Below, one piece after another: positions 1-6,719 of a stretch of 10,963 nt of DNA. Below the pieces are notes generated by a model. That model had not been told where the DNA came from and did not search any database. It worked only from the letters and a program-made list of their open reading frames with translations. Position 1 is the stretch's first letter. The number at the start of each line of letters is the position of its first letter. Position numbers and translations under genes: made by a program. The DNA lies in assembly GCA_045536135.1 (NCBI GenBank), contig JAZSNA010000007.1, forward strand, positions 1 through 10,963. The letters run 5' to 3'. The DNA is from JAZSNA01 sp045536135. GTDB taxonomy: Bacteria; Pseudomonadota; Alphaproteobacteria; CAAHEQ01; UBA3637.

Positions 1-1298
1 AGTTCAATCCTTGATAAATTTCTCAATTCTTCTAATAATTCTTCATCATTTTTTAATTTTAAGACAACATTTTCAGCATCTTTGTATATCTTTTTAGGTA
101 AAAAGAAAATTCCTTTTTTCCCAGCATTTAAACGATCTGTAAATTCCGTTATTTCATCTAAAAAGCCTTTTGTTTCAAGACCATAAATCCGACAAGGAAC
201 ATAAACCTTTTCCTCTCTTTGATTAAAAAACGGGTTTATACTGATACGGCATAACGGCGACATCGGATTTTTCTTACTATACCCGTATGCCATTAAAGAT
301 CCATATACCATCTGATATGCAATATCATGATAATATAAATCACCGATTTCCATACAACTCCGCCAATTTTTATATGTGGATTGAGTCACCAATTGATGGG
401 GATTTCTGGTAATTGAGATATAATCAATACTTTCCATAACACTGTTATTCCGGTCCAATAAACCACGACAAGTCGCTTTAAATTCCAATTCCTGATACAT
501 ATCAAAATATTCTTTCTTCAAGGAATATAAAGCAGAATTTATATCATTTTTTTCATTCAACCTTTTTGATAAGTGATAAAATAATATTTGATTACTTAAC
601 ACTTTAATCAAACTTGAATTTTTTAAATTATGATTCATCCCCCTATTTCTTTTTAACTCTTGAAATTGGGTATAATTCTTTTGTTGAACTAAAGAAAATA
701 ATTCACTATCATCCGGAACAATATTATTTAAAGCCTCTTCCAGCAAAGTCGCCGCTCGACTGAAAAACGAAACAATCCGATATTCATCACCGTTATTTTG
801 ATAAATTTTATCATCAAGAACCTTTACTTCAATCGGACTATTCTGATTGATATTTTGAACATATTTATCAATTAAAATTTGTGCCGGATGAATAGGATGA
901 TCTAACTTAAAAAAACGGGTCTGTGTGCTATTTAATAATTCCGGATAATTCGGATTAAACCGATATACATCTGACAAACTTTTTGCTTCCAAGATAACAC
1001 CTCGAATAGCCATCGCCTCGTCATTAAAGCCAATTAAAATATTATTCATTTCTTCCTTTCGTCGATTAAACGGCGCTTTAAAATAATGAGTAATAATTAA
1101 TGACAATTCCCTTTCGGATATATTAAAGAAACGTCCCCATTTTAAAATATTCTTAATGTCATTCAGCGATTGATTATAAATATCTTTCCCTTGAATTTCA
1201 TCCATATATCCGGATAAATAACCCAAAGCTTCTGATAAAATTACTTTATCAAATTCTTGAAATAATTCACGAACTTCGCTTCTTTCCATTAATTGCAT
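1..1298 (-). CDS. Large protein of unknown function, C-terminus cut by the window edge
   Basis: An uninterrupted frame of 432 codons starts at an ATG and runs off the left edge, so the C-terminus is missing. I do not recognise the family. The visible protein is mostly hydrophilic, with no signal peptide or membrane segment; the first ~290 residues look helical. The most distinctive part is residues 307-357: S-T-x3-W-R-S-C-M (307-316), then H-D-I-A-Y (324-328), M-A-Y (336-338) and P-L-C-R-I-S-I-N-P-F (348-357). This pattern of conserved-looking Trp, Cys, Asp, Arg and Pro reads like a folded, possibly enzymatic core, but I cannot assign an activity. It lies 27 bp downstream of rsmD on the same strand but has its own consensus promoter. 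No Shine-Dalgarno precedes the first ATG; a second in-frame ATG at 1289 (Met4) is possible. The reading frame is certain, the function unknown. Confidence 0.85.
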   Translation of the reverse strand, partial: MQLMERSEVRELFQEFDKVILSEALGYLSGYMDEIQGKDIYNQSLNDIKNILKWGRFFNISERELSLIITHYFKAPFNRRKEEMNNILIGFNDEAMAIRGVILEAKSLSDVYRFNPNYPELLNSTQTRFFKLDHPIHPAQILIDKYVQNINQNSPIEVKVLDDKIYQNNGDEYRIVSFFSRAATLLEEALNNIVPDDSELFSLVQQKNYTQFQELKRNRGMNHNLKNSSLIKVLSNQILFYHLSKRLNEKNDINSALYSLKKEYFDMYQELEFKATCRGLLDRNNSVMESIDYISITRNPHQLVTQSTYKNWRSCMEIGDLYYHDIAYQMVYGSLMAYGYSKKNPMSPLCRISINPFFNQREEKVYVPCRIYGLETKGFLDEITEFTDRLNAGKKGIFFLPKKIYKDAENVVLKLKNDEELLEELRNLSRIE

Positions 1299-1308
1299 AA
1301 TGGATCAG

Positions 1309-1337
1309 ATTATATCATAAATGGATTATTTTGTCAA
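1309..1337 (-). promoter_or_regulatory. Consensus sigma-70 promoter for the left-edge gene
   Basis: On the minus strand TTGACA (1332-1337) is followed after 17 bp by TATAAT (1309-1314), both exact matches to the vegetative consensus. TG at the extended -10 position (TGATATAAT) is also present. The -35 box and most of the spacer lie inside or at the very end of rsmD. The predicted transcription start is near 1301-1302, only 3-4 nt before the ATG at 1298, so the transcript would be leaderless or nearly so, in keeping with the lack of a Shine-Dalgarno. Confidence 0.75.
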
Positions 1338-1880
1338 TCTTTTTGGATAAATAAACAAAAATTGATTTCGCCCATAATTTCGCTCTTCATCAATATAAAA
1401 ATCATCCGGCAAAGCAACTTGTTGCCCCTTTTCCACTTCAAGAATAATTATCGCATTTTCGGCCAAAGGCAGCTTTTTTTTCAAGACAAGCATTCCCAAA
1501 TCCGTTTGATACGGCGGATCCATGAATAAAAGATTTATTTTTTCAGATATTTTTATTTTTTGTGTCGCATCTTGTTTTAAAAGAATCGCACCTTTTAAAT
1601 CAGATATATTTGACCGAATAATTCTTAATGCCTGATGATTATTTTCAATGAAATAAACCTTTCGAGCCCCTCTGGATAAAAATTCAATACCCACGGCCCC
1701 ACTTCCCGCAAAACAATCCACAGCAACAACATCAGCCCAAGTCATATTATTCTTTTGAAGTTTGGCTTGTATAATATTCATCAACGCTTCTTTCGCCCGA
1801 TCTGATGTCGGACGGGTAATATCCATTCCATCCAAAGTGTTTATTTTTTTACCTTTTAAAAAACCGGCAATTACACGCAT
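1326..1880 (-). CDS. rsmD: 16S rRNA (guanine966-N2)-methyltransferase RsmD
   Basis: RsmD transfers a methyl group from S-adenosylmethionine to N2 of G966 (E. coli numbering) in 16S rRNA during 30S assembly in the cytoplasm. The 184-residue product has the normal family length. It opens with the typical M-R-V-I-A-G...K-G start, followed by R-P-T-S-D-R-A-K-E-A-L (23-33), the SAM-binding motif D-C-F-A-G-S-G-A-V-G-I-E (55-66), the acidic E-N-N motif II (79-81) and the catalytic D-P-P-Y (121-124) of N2-guanine methyltransferases. The start overlaps the end of rluB by 10 bp and is preceded by AAGGAAG, so the two genes are almost certainly cotranscribed and translationally coupled. Pairing two rRNA modification enzymes next to tadA is a common alphaproteobacterial arrangement. 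Nothing looks damaged. Confidence 0.95.
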   Translation of the reverse strand: MRVIAGFLKGKKINTLDGMDITRPTSDRAKEALMNIIQAKLQKNNMTWADVVAVDCFAGSGAVGIEFLSRGARKVYFIENNHQALRIIRSNISDLKGAILLKQDATQKIKISEKINLLFMDPPYQTDLGMLVLKKKLPLAENAIIILEVEKGQQVALPDDFYIDEERNYGRNQFLFIYPKRLTK

Positions 1881-2572
1881 ATTTTAACTTCCTTGATTTG
1901 TCCGGATTTTAAATCGCCCAACTCATACGGTCCATATGAAATTCTAATCAATCGTGAAACCGAAAAACCAAAATATTCCATTATTTTTCGTATTTCTCTA
2001 TTTTTTCCTTCGGATAAGGTTATTTTTATCCATTGATTTTTACCCAGACTTTCTTTTTCACATTCAATATCCGCCCCCTTATATTGCACGGACTTAATTC
2101 TCACACCTTTTTTAATCTGTTCAATCATTGTCGGCGTTAATTTACCAGAAATCCGCACACGATAAGTCCGACGAATATGACTGCTGGGCAATTCCAAACG
2201 TCTGGCCAATTCTCCATCGTTCGTTAATAACAAAAGGCCTTCTGAATTCAAGTCTAAACGTCCCACAGATATAATATGACCCATTTTTTTAGGAATTTTT
2301 TCAAATATTGTCGGGCGAGATTGTTTATCCTTTGCCGAAACAATCAGACCATTCGGTTTATGATAAATCCATAAACGACTTTTCGGTTTTTCGCCCAAAA
2401 CATGTCCATCCACAACAATTCTGTCTTTGTCAGACACTAAAACGGCCGGAGTCGTCAATTGAACACCATTCACGAACACCAAACCTTTTTCAATTTTACG
2501 TTCGGCATCTCGTCGGGAACAAATACCGCAACGAGCAATTTTTTTTGCAATTCTTTCTTTATTTTCTTCCAT
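1871..2572 (-). CDS. rluB: rRNA pseudouridine synthase of the RsuA/RluB family, probably RluB
   Basis: Members of this family isomerise a uridine in rRNA to pseudouridine; RluB acts on U2605 of 23S rRNA, whereas RsuA acts on 16S rRNA. The 233-residue protein has an N-terminal S4 RNA-binding domain (about 6-60, with R-I-A-K-K-I-A-R-C-G-I-C-S-R-R-D-A-E) and then the catalytic domain. G-R-L-D-L-N-S-E-G-L-L-L-L-T-N-D-G spans 104-120, with Asp107 as the expected catalytic aspartate, and E-G-K-N-R-E-I-R-K-I (188-197) is the second family motif. The assignment to RluB and not RsuA or RluE rests on the neighbourhood and the overall pattern, and is less certain than the family. The gene starts 21 bp from the divergent tadA, lacks a Shine-Dalgarno before its ATG, and overlaps rsmD downstream. 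Confidence 0.88.
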   Translation of the reverse strand: MEENKERIAKKIARCGICSRRDAERKIEKGLVFVNGVQLTTPAVLVSDKDRIVVDGHVLGEKPKSRLWIYHKPNGLIVSAKDKQSRPTIFEKIPKKMGHIISVGRLDLNSEGLLLLTNDGELARRLELPSSHIRRTYRVRISGKLTPTMIEQIKKGVRIKSVQYKGADIECEKESLGKNQWIKITLSEGKNREIRKIMEYFGFSVSRLIRISYGPYELGDLKSGQIKEVKICV

Positions 2573-2577
2573 AAATC

Positions 2578-2588
2578 TGATATTATCA
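2578..2588. promoter_or_regulatory. Palindromic bidirectional -10 region between rluB and tadA
   Basis: TGATATTATCA is a perfect inverted repeat whose centre (2583) is 11 bp from the ATG of tadA (2594) and 11 bp from the ATG of rluB (2572). On the plus strand it reads as an extended -10, TGA-TATTAT. On the minus strand the mirror reading gives TGA-TAATAT, and an overlapping TGT-GATAAT is also available. Predicted start sites fall at about 2593 (plus) and 2573-2575 (minus), directly at the two start codons. No good -35 is visible on the plus strand; TTGTTC, 18 bp from GATAAT, is a weak minus-strand candidate. Neither ATG has a Shine-Dalgarno. Promoter activity is an inference; the symmetry is directly visible. 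Confidence 0.55.
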
Positions 2589-2593
2589 CACCT

Positions 2594-3055
2594 ATGTTAA
2601 AAATGGAACAAAAAATTATAACAAAAGCATTTAATGAGGCATTATCATGTCATGACAGTCATGATATTCCGATCGGGTGTGTTATTTTCAACACCCAAAC
2701 CAAAGAAATTCTCACTTCTGCACATAATCAGGTTGAAAAGACATCTTTGGTGACGGCTCATGCGGAAATCCTTGCCATCAATCAAGCTTGCCGATTATTA
2801 AAAACGCCCAACCTGTCGGGTTATTCAATTTACTCTACCCTTGAGCCTTGTCCTATGTGTGCCGGTGCAATTGCTTGGGCTCAATTGGACAGAGTTTATT
2901 TTGGGGCTTATGACCCTAAAAGCGGTGGAATAGAGCATGGTGTCTGCTTATTTAAACATACCCATCACAAGCCGGAAGTTATCGGCGGAGTGGAAGAAGA
3001 AAAGTCATCTTTAATCATTAAAAATTTTTTTAAGGAAGTTCGAAATGGAAAATGA
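2594..3055 (+). CDS. tadA: tRNA-specific adenosine deaminase TadA
   Basis: TadA converts adenosine 34 to inosine in the anticodon of tRNA-Arg(ACG), allowing wobble decoding. The 153-residue product is a normal-length cytidine/deoxycytidylate deaminase-fold enzyme. H-A-E (56-58) supplies a zinc ligand and the catalytic glutamate; P-C-P-M-C (85-89) supplies the two cysteine zinc ligands. V-Y-F-G-A-Y-D-P-K-S-G-G (101-112) is the usual C-terminal region. The frame is open further upstream, to 2459, but that extension would run through antisense rluB and carries no family sequence, so I start at 2594; ATG 2603 (Met4) is an alternative. No Shine-Dalgarno precedes either. The gene is divergent from rluB, and its end overlaps the xseA start by 11 bp. 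Confidence 0.94.
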   Translation: MLKMEQKIITKAFNEALSCHDSHDIPIGCVIFNTQTKEILTSAHNQVEKTSLVTAHAEILAINQACRLLKTPNLSGYSIYSTLEPCPMCAGAIAWAQLDRVYFGAYDPKSGGIEHGVCLFKHTHHKPEVIGGVEEEKSSLIIKNFFKEVRNGK

Positions 3056-4241
3056 GGTTGTTTTTTCGGTATCAGATATTTCTCAAACATTAAAAAATGT
3101 TGTTGAGGGTACTTTTTCACATATTCAAGTCAAAGGCGAAATCAGCGGTCTTAAAATCGCCACTTCCGGTCATGTTTATTTTTCATTAAAAGATGAAAAT
3201 GCCGTATTAAATGCGATTTGTTGGCGGGGAATGGACAGTCAAACAAAAGAATCTCTTGTAGAAGGACAAGTTATCATTGCTTGCGGAAAGTTGTCAACCT
3301 ATCCAGGACGCAGTAATTATCAGATGATTGTTGAAAATGCCCGAGCCGACGGAATCGGCGACTTATTAAAACAGTTAGAAGATTTGAAAAAGAAATTAAG
3401 AGCTGAAGGATTATTTGACGAATCTCATAAAAAACCACTACCGTTTTTACCGGATACGATTGGGATTATCACATCTCCAACCGGAGCAGTTATTCGGGAT
3501 ATGATGCACAGAATTAACGACAGATTCCCGACACCCGTGATTTTATACCCAACAATTGTTCAAGGAACCGAAGCTCCCATTCATATTATAAACGGCATAA
3601 AATACTTTAATTCTTGTGCTAATCCGCCGGATGTCATCATCATTGCCAGAGGGGGAGGAAGTATTGAAGATTTATGGTGTTTTAACGATGAAAATTTAGC
3701 CAGAGCCGTTTATCAATCCGATATTCCAATTATATCTGCCGTCGGACACGAAACCGACACCACTTTAATTGATTACGTTTCGGATAAACGAGCTCCGACT
3801 CCGACCGGGGCCGGAGAAATTGTTGTTCCAATTAAATCAGAACTTTTACAAGCCATCAATCAAACAGATGTTCGTCTTAAAAATTCTTTACTTCGTTTTT
3901 TATCCGAAAAAGATTTATCTTTAAAGGTATTATCGGCTCGCCTTCCCAATTTAAAGGATACCATTCATCTTTACGAACAGAAAATGGATGATCGAATTTT
4001 CCGTCTTCAAAACAGCATTAAAGTTCTTTTAGATAAAAAGACGGAAAAATTATCATCCTTAACTCAATTATTAACAGCCTTTTCCTATGAACGAATATTA
4101 GATAAAGGATTTGCAATGGTATCTTGCGGGAAAAAAGTCATTACTTCGGCAAACTCAGCTCAAAAACAAAACGAACTGACTTTAACATTTAAAGACGGAA
4201 AAGTTAAAACATATCCCAAACTTCAAGGTGAGTTATTTTAA
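3045..4241 (+). CDS. xseA: Exodeoxyribonuclease VII large subunit XseA
   Basis: XseA is the catalytic large subunit of exonuclease VII, which degrades single-stranded DNA to short oligonucleotides in both directions and serves in repair and recombination. It works with the small subunit XseB, which is not encoded in this window. The 398 residues include an N-terminal OB-fold (about 5-100, with V-K-G-E-I-S-G and G-H-V-Y-F-S-L-K-D), the catalytic domain with I-I-T-S-P-T-G-A-V-I-R-D (141-152), A-R-G-G-G-S-I-E-D-L-W (201-211), S-A-V-G-H-E-T-D (231-238) and R-A-P-T-P (249-253), a helical coiled segment (about 265-345) and the short C-terminal tail F-A-M-V. AAGGAAG lies just upstream of the ATG, inside tadA, so translation is probably coupled. 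The 3' end overlaps convergent pgsA by 9 bp. Confidence 0.95.
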   Translation: MENEVVFSVSDISQTLKNVVEGTFSHIQVKGEISGLKIATSGHVYFSLKDENAVLNAICWRGMDSQTKESLVEGQVIIACGKLSTYPGRSNYQMIVENARADGIGDLLKQLEDLKKKLRAEGLFDESHKKPLPFLPDTIGIITSPTGAVIRDMMHRINDRFPTPVILYPTIVQGTEAPIHIINGIKYFNSCANPPDVIIIARGGGSIEDLWCFNDENLARAVYQSDIPIISAVGHETDTTLIDYVSDKRAPTPTGAGEIVVPIKSELLQAINQTDVRLKNSLLRFLSEKDLSLKVLSARLPNLKDTIHLYEQKMDDRIFRLQNSIKVLLDKKTEKLSSLTQLLTAFSYERILDKGFAMVSCGKKVITSANSAQKQNELTLTFKDGKVKTYPKLQGELF

Positions 4242-4811
4242 ATATTTCATTCCGGATTTTAAATAATCATATCCGGTAATCACTGTCAAAATACCGGCTC
4301 CCCATAGGAAGATACTACCCAAAACATGGAAAAACAGCATCCAGCACGGAACATCACCGCATCCGGATAACATCAACATCGGCAAGGCCACCATCTGACA
4401 AGCCGTTTTCCATTTAGCCAAACGAGTCACCGGCAAGCCAACCTGTATCTCGGCCAAAAATTCACGAAGACCGGAAACCAAAATCTCACGACACATAATC
4501 ACAACCGCCGGAATAATTAAAATACCGGGCAATTTATTAGAATAGGCCAACATCACAATAATTGCACCGACCAATAACTTATCAGCAATCGGATCCAACA
4601 CGCGACCAAAACTGGATGTTTGTTTTAATGAACGAGCCAAATATCCGTCCAAATAATCCGTAATACCCGCCAAAACAAATAAAACAACCGCCGTTATGGA
4701 GGCCCAAAGCCCATCAAAAAAGAATAAAAAAACAATAACCGGAATAATCCAGATACGAATCATTGTTAACAAATTGGGAATATTAACTTGTTTTTTTTGA
4801 CGTGACACCAT
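4233..4811 (-). CDS. pgsA: CDP-diacylglycerol-glycerol-3-phosphate 3-phosphatidyltransferase PgsA
   Basis: PgsA is an integral inner-membrane enzyme that joins CDP-diacylglycerol and glycerol-3-phosphate to make phosphatidylglycerophosphate, the precursor of phosphatidylglycerol and cardiolipin. The 192-residue length is typical. The CDP-alcohol phosphotransferase signature D-x2-D-G-x2-A-R-x8-G-x3-D-x3-D is complete, running from Asp52 through D55-G56, A59-R60, G69, D73 and D77. The N-terminal I-P-N-L-L-T-M-I-R-I and several hydrophobic segments (about 18-33, 36-50, 79-91, 96-108, 137-150 and 157-180) fit the six-helix fold. AAAGGAG sits at a suitable distance upstream of the ATG, and a promoter lies just beyond. 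The C-terminal end overlaps the end of xseA, with no clear terminator hairpin between the two. Confidence 0.95.
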   Translation of the reverse strand: MVSRQKKQVNIPNLLTMIRIWIIPVIVFLFFFDGLWASITAVVLFVLAGITDYLDGYLARSLKQTSSFGRVLDPIADKLLVGAIIVMLAYSNKLPGILIIPAVVIMCREILVSGLREFLAEIQVGLPVTRLAKWKTACQMVALPMLMLSGCGDVPCWMLFFHVLGSIFLWGAGILTVITGYDYLKSGMKYLK

Positions 4812-4835
4812 AATACGACTCCTTTTGTATAACTG

Positions 4836-4864
4836 ATTATACGAATTAAAAAAAATAAATACAA
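4836..4864 (-). promoter_or_regulatory. pgsA promoter
   Basis: On the minus strand TTGTAT (4859-4864) and an exact TATAAT (4836-4841) are separated by 17 bp. The expected start is near 4829, giving a leader of about 18 nt that contains the AAAGGAG ribosome-binding site (4819-4825). A perfect 6-bp inverted repeat, GTATAA-CTGA-TTATAC (4827-4842), covers the -10 box and start site and could be a repressor site or chance. Confidence 0.65.
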
Positions 4865-4883
4865 GTATTTTTTACGGTGATAT

Positions 4884-4913
4884 AAAAAAAAGCCTTTTTA
4901 AAAGGCTTTTTTT
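4884..4913 (-). terminator. Intrinsic terminator of the 144-aa gene
   Basis: AAAAAGCC...GGCTTTTT forms a GCC/GGC-based hairpin flanked by an A-run on one side and a T-run on the other, so it can work in both directions. It begins 3 bp beyond the stop codon of the minus-strand gene that ends at 4916 and lies just upstream of the pgsA promoter, insulating pgsA from read-through. Confidence 0.85.
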
Positions 4914-4915
4914 AT

Positions 4916-5350
4916 TTACTCGGACCGTCCTCTTGAAAATTTTCTTTTTATCAAAGGAAGAATAGGAATACGATGAGATTCCTTTTTCTTTTCTTTTTTT
5001 TCGGCTTTAATTAATTTTTTTTCTTCCGCATCGGCATTATAACGCATCCAATAAACTGCCTCTTCATCATAAGTTCCACGAGCATATGCGATTTCTTCGC
5101 CACGGGCCCAAAGTGAAATTAAACAAAACTCGGCGGCTTTGGGTTCTATTTTTTTCCGTTCTTCGGTGGAATAAGTTTTTGATATATCTTTAAATGTTTT
5201 ATCTAAAAGTTTCTGTGTTATTTTTCCAACTTCAACCGTTTCTAATTTTTCGGCAATTTTTTCAACATATTCAAAAAAATCTTTTTGATGTTCGTATATT
5301 TCTTTCAAGTGTTGATAATATTTTGGTGATGAAAAATTTATTTTTGTCAT
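4916..5350 (-). CDS. Small hypothetical charged protein (144 aa)
   Basis: I do not recognise this protein. It is hydrophilic, with no signal peptide or membrane segment. Residues 1-70 look largely helical and rich in Lys, Glu and Tyr (K-Y-Y-Q-H-L-K-E-I-Y near the start). Residues 70-108 form a more ordered-looking stretch with W-A-R-G-E-E-I-A-Y-A-R-G and W-M-R-Y-N-A-D-A. The tail (110-144) is strongly basic, with a K/E run followed by P-I-L-P-L-I-K-R-K-F-S-R-G-R. The basic tail would suit nucleic-acid or ribosome contact, but that is speculation. I choose ATG 5350 because AAGGGG lies just upstream and the predicted transcript begins near 5377; an upstream ATG at 5395 would lie before the transcription start. 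The gene is monocistronic, with its own consensus promoter and terminator, and follows tuf. Confidence 0.8.
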   Translation of the reverse strand: MTKINFSSPKYYQHLKEIYEHQKDFFEYVEKIAEKLETVEVGKITQKLLDKTFKDISKTYSTEERKKIEPKAAEFCLISLWARGEEIAYARGTYDEEAVYWMRYNADAEEKKLIKAEKKEKKKESHRIPILPLIKRKFSRGRSE

Positions 5351-5383
5351 TTTTTCCCCTTTTAAAATAAAAAAACGGTCTCT

Positions 5384-5412
5384 ATTATACCACAACTTTC
5401 TTTTTTTGTCAA
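5384..5412 (-). promoter_or_regulatory. Perfect consensus sigma-70 promoter of the 144-aa gene
   Basis: Minus-strand TTGACA (5407-5412), a 17-bp spacer and TATAAT (5384-5389) match the vegetative consensus at all twelve positions, and TGG before the -10 gives an extended -10 (TGGTATAAT). The start is expected near 5377, leaving a leader of about 27 nt with an AAGGGG ribosome-binding site. The promoter begins only 6 bp after the tuf terminator. Confidence 0.85.
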
Positions 5413-5418
5413 TTCAAC

Positions 5419-5452
5419 AAAAAAAGAGCCTTAAATTAAGGCTCTTTTTTTT
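5419..5452 (-). terminator. Intrinsic terminator of the tRNA-Tyr/tRNA-Gly/tuf unit
   Basis: A nearly perfect hairpin, GAGCCTTAA / TTAAGGCTC (5426-5444), is flanked by seven As and eight Ts, giving a T-run in the direction of tuf transcription. It starts 15 bp beyond the tuf stop codon. Confidence 0.9.
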
Positions 5453-5467
5453 GATGGTATTTCAAAA

Positions 5468-6658
5468 TTATTCAATAATTTTTGAAACAACACCGGCACC
5501 GACAGTGTGTCCACCTTCACGGATAGCGAAGCGTAAACCTTCATCCATAGCAACCGGCACAATCAATTGTGCTGTCATATGAATGTTGTCGCCCGGCATA
5601 ACCATTTCAGTACCTGCCGGCAATTCGATTGTTCCGGTAACGTCTGTTGTACGGAAATAGAATTGCGGACGATAGTTAGAGAAGAACGGTGTATGACGTC
5701 CACCTTCTTCTTTCGTCAAGATGTAGCAGTCTGTTTCAAATTTTGTGTGCGGCGTAATTGAACCCGGAGCAGCCAAGACTTGACCACGTTCAACTTCTTC
5801 ACGTTTTGTACCGCGGAGCAAGACACCGATATTATCCCCGGCTTGACCTTGATCCAACAATTTGCGGAACATTTCAATACCAGTACAAGTTGTCTTTGTT
5901 GTCGGTTTGATACCAACGATTTCAATTTCGTCACCAACTTTCAAGACACCACGTTCAACACGACCGGTCACAACAGTACCACGACCAGAGATTGAGAAAA
6001 CGTCTTCAATCGGCATCAAGAATGCACCATCAACGGCACGTTGCGGTTGCGGAATGTAAGCATCGACTTCTTCCATCAATTTCAAGACAGCTTGTTGTCC
6101 CAATTCCGGATTTGTTCCTTCCAAGGCGCATAAAGCAGAACCTTTAACGATAGGAATTTCATCTCCCGGGAATTGATATGAAGACAATAAGTCACGAATT
6201 TCCATTTCAACCAATTCCAACAATTCCGGATCATCAACTTGGTCACATTTGTTCATGAAAACAACGATTGCCGGAACGCCAACTTGACGAGCCAACAAGA
6301 TGTGTTCACGAGTTTGAGGCATCGGACCATCAGCAGCAGACACAACCAAAATTGCACCGTCCATTTGAGCAGCACCGGTAATCATGTTTTTAACATAGTC
6401 AGCGTGACCCGGGCAGTCAACGTGTGCATAGTGACGGTTGTCTGTTTCATATTCAACGTGAGAAGTGTTAATGGTAATACCACGAGCACGTTCTTCCGGA
6501 GCTTTATCAATATTTGCGTAATCAACAAAAGAAGCACCACCCTTTTCGGATAATACTTTTGTGATTGCAGCAGTTAAAGTTGTTTTCCCATGGTCCACAT
6601 GGCCGATAGTACCAATGTTGCAATGGGGTTTACTTCTTTCAAATTTCTCTTTTGCCAT
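5468..6658 (-). CDS. tuf: Translation elongation factor Tu
   Basis: EF-Tu is the GTPase that delivers aminoacyl-tRNA to the ribosomal A site in the cytoplasm. The 396-residue protein is full length. The GTPase domain shows G-H-V-D-H-G-K-T (19-26), the switch I A-R-G-I-T-I (58-63), D-C-P-G-H (81-85), N-K-C-D (136-139) and G-S-A-L (173-176). Beta-barrel domains 2 and 3 follow, ending in G-A-G-V-V-S-K-I-I-E. Two AAGGA-type ribosome-binding sequences precede the ATG within 16 nt. The gene lies about 60 bp downstream of tRNA-Gly on the same strand with no promoter visible between, so it is probably the distal gene of a tRNA-Tyr/tRNA-Gly/tuf transcript, like the tufB unit of enterobacteria. Many proteobacteria carry a second tuf copy; it cannot be judged from this window. 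Confidence 0.98.
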   Translation of the reverse strand: MAKEKFERSKPHCNIGTIGHVDHGKTTLTAAITKVLSEKGGASFVDYANIDKAPEERARGITINTSHVEYETDNRHYAHVDCPGHADYVKNMITGAAQMDGAILVVSAADGPMPQTREHILLARQVGVPAIVVFMNKCDQVDDPELLELVEMEIRDLLSSYQFPGDEIPIVKGSALCALEGTNPELGQQAVLKLMEEVDAYIPQPQRAVDGAFLMPIEDVFSISGRGTVVTGRVERGVLKVGDEIEIVGIKPTTKTTCTGIEMFRKLLDQGQAGDNIGVLLRGTKREEVERGQVLAAPGSITPHTKFETDCYILTKEEGGRHTPFFSNYRPQFYFRTTDVTGTIELPAGTEMVMPGDNIHMTAQLIVPVAMDEGLRFAIREGGHTVGAGVVSKIIE

Positions 6659-6694
6659 TTTCCTTTTTTCCTTTGACTAGAGTTAACCTTCTAC

Positions 6695-6707
6695 CCCCAC
6701 CATGGGG
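6695..6707 (-). other. Small GC-rich hairpin between tRNA-Gly and tuf
   Basis: CCCCA-CCA-TGGGG is an inverted repeat with 5-bp arms in an otherwise AT-rich spacer. It lies 13 bp downstream of the tRNA-Gly CCA end and about 36 bp before the tuf start. It has no T-run, so it is not an intrinsic terminator. It may protect the 5' end of the tuf message after tRNA processing, but this is inference. Confidence 0.35.
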
Positions 6708-6719
6708 ATTTCATAAATC

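Noticed and set aside
2459..2593. Upstream extension of the tadA frame to an ATG at 2459
   Set aside because: The extra 45 residues are antisense to rluB, low complexity and unlike any TadA N-terminus; the family fits a start at 2594 or 2603.
5351..5395. Longer start for the 144-aa gene at 5395
   Set aside because: It would lie upstream of the predicted transcription start near 5377 and has no ribosome-binding site, while 5350 has AAGGGG at a good distance.
5567..6553. Several plus-strand and alternate-frame ORFs across tuf
   Set aside because: They are frame shadows of the conserved EF-Tu coding sequence, with no family features.
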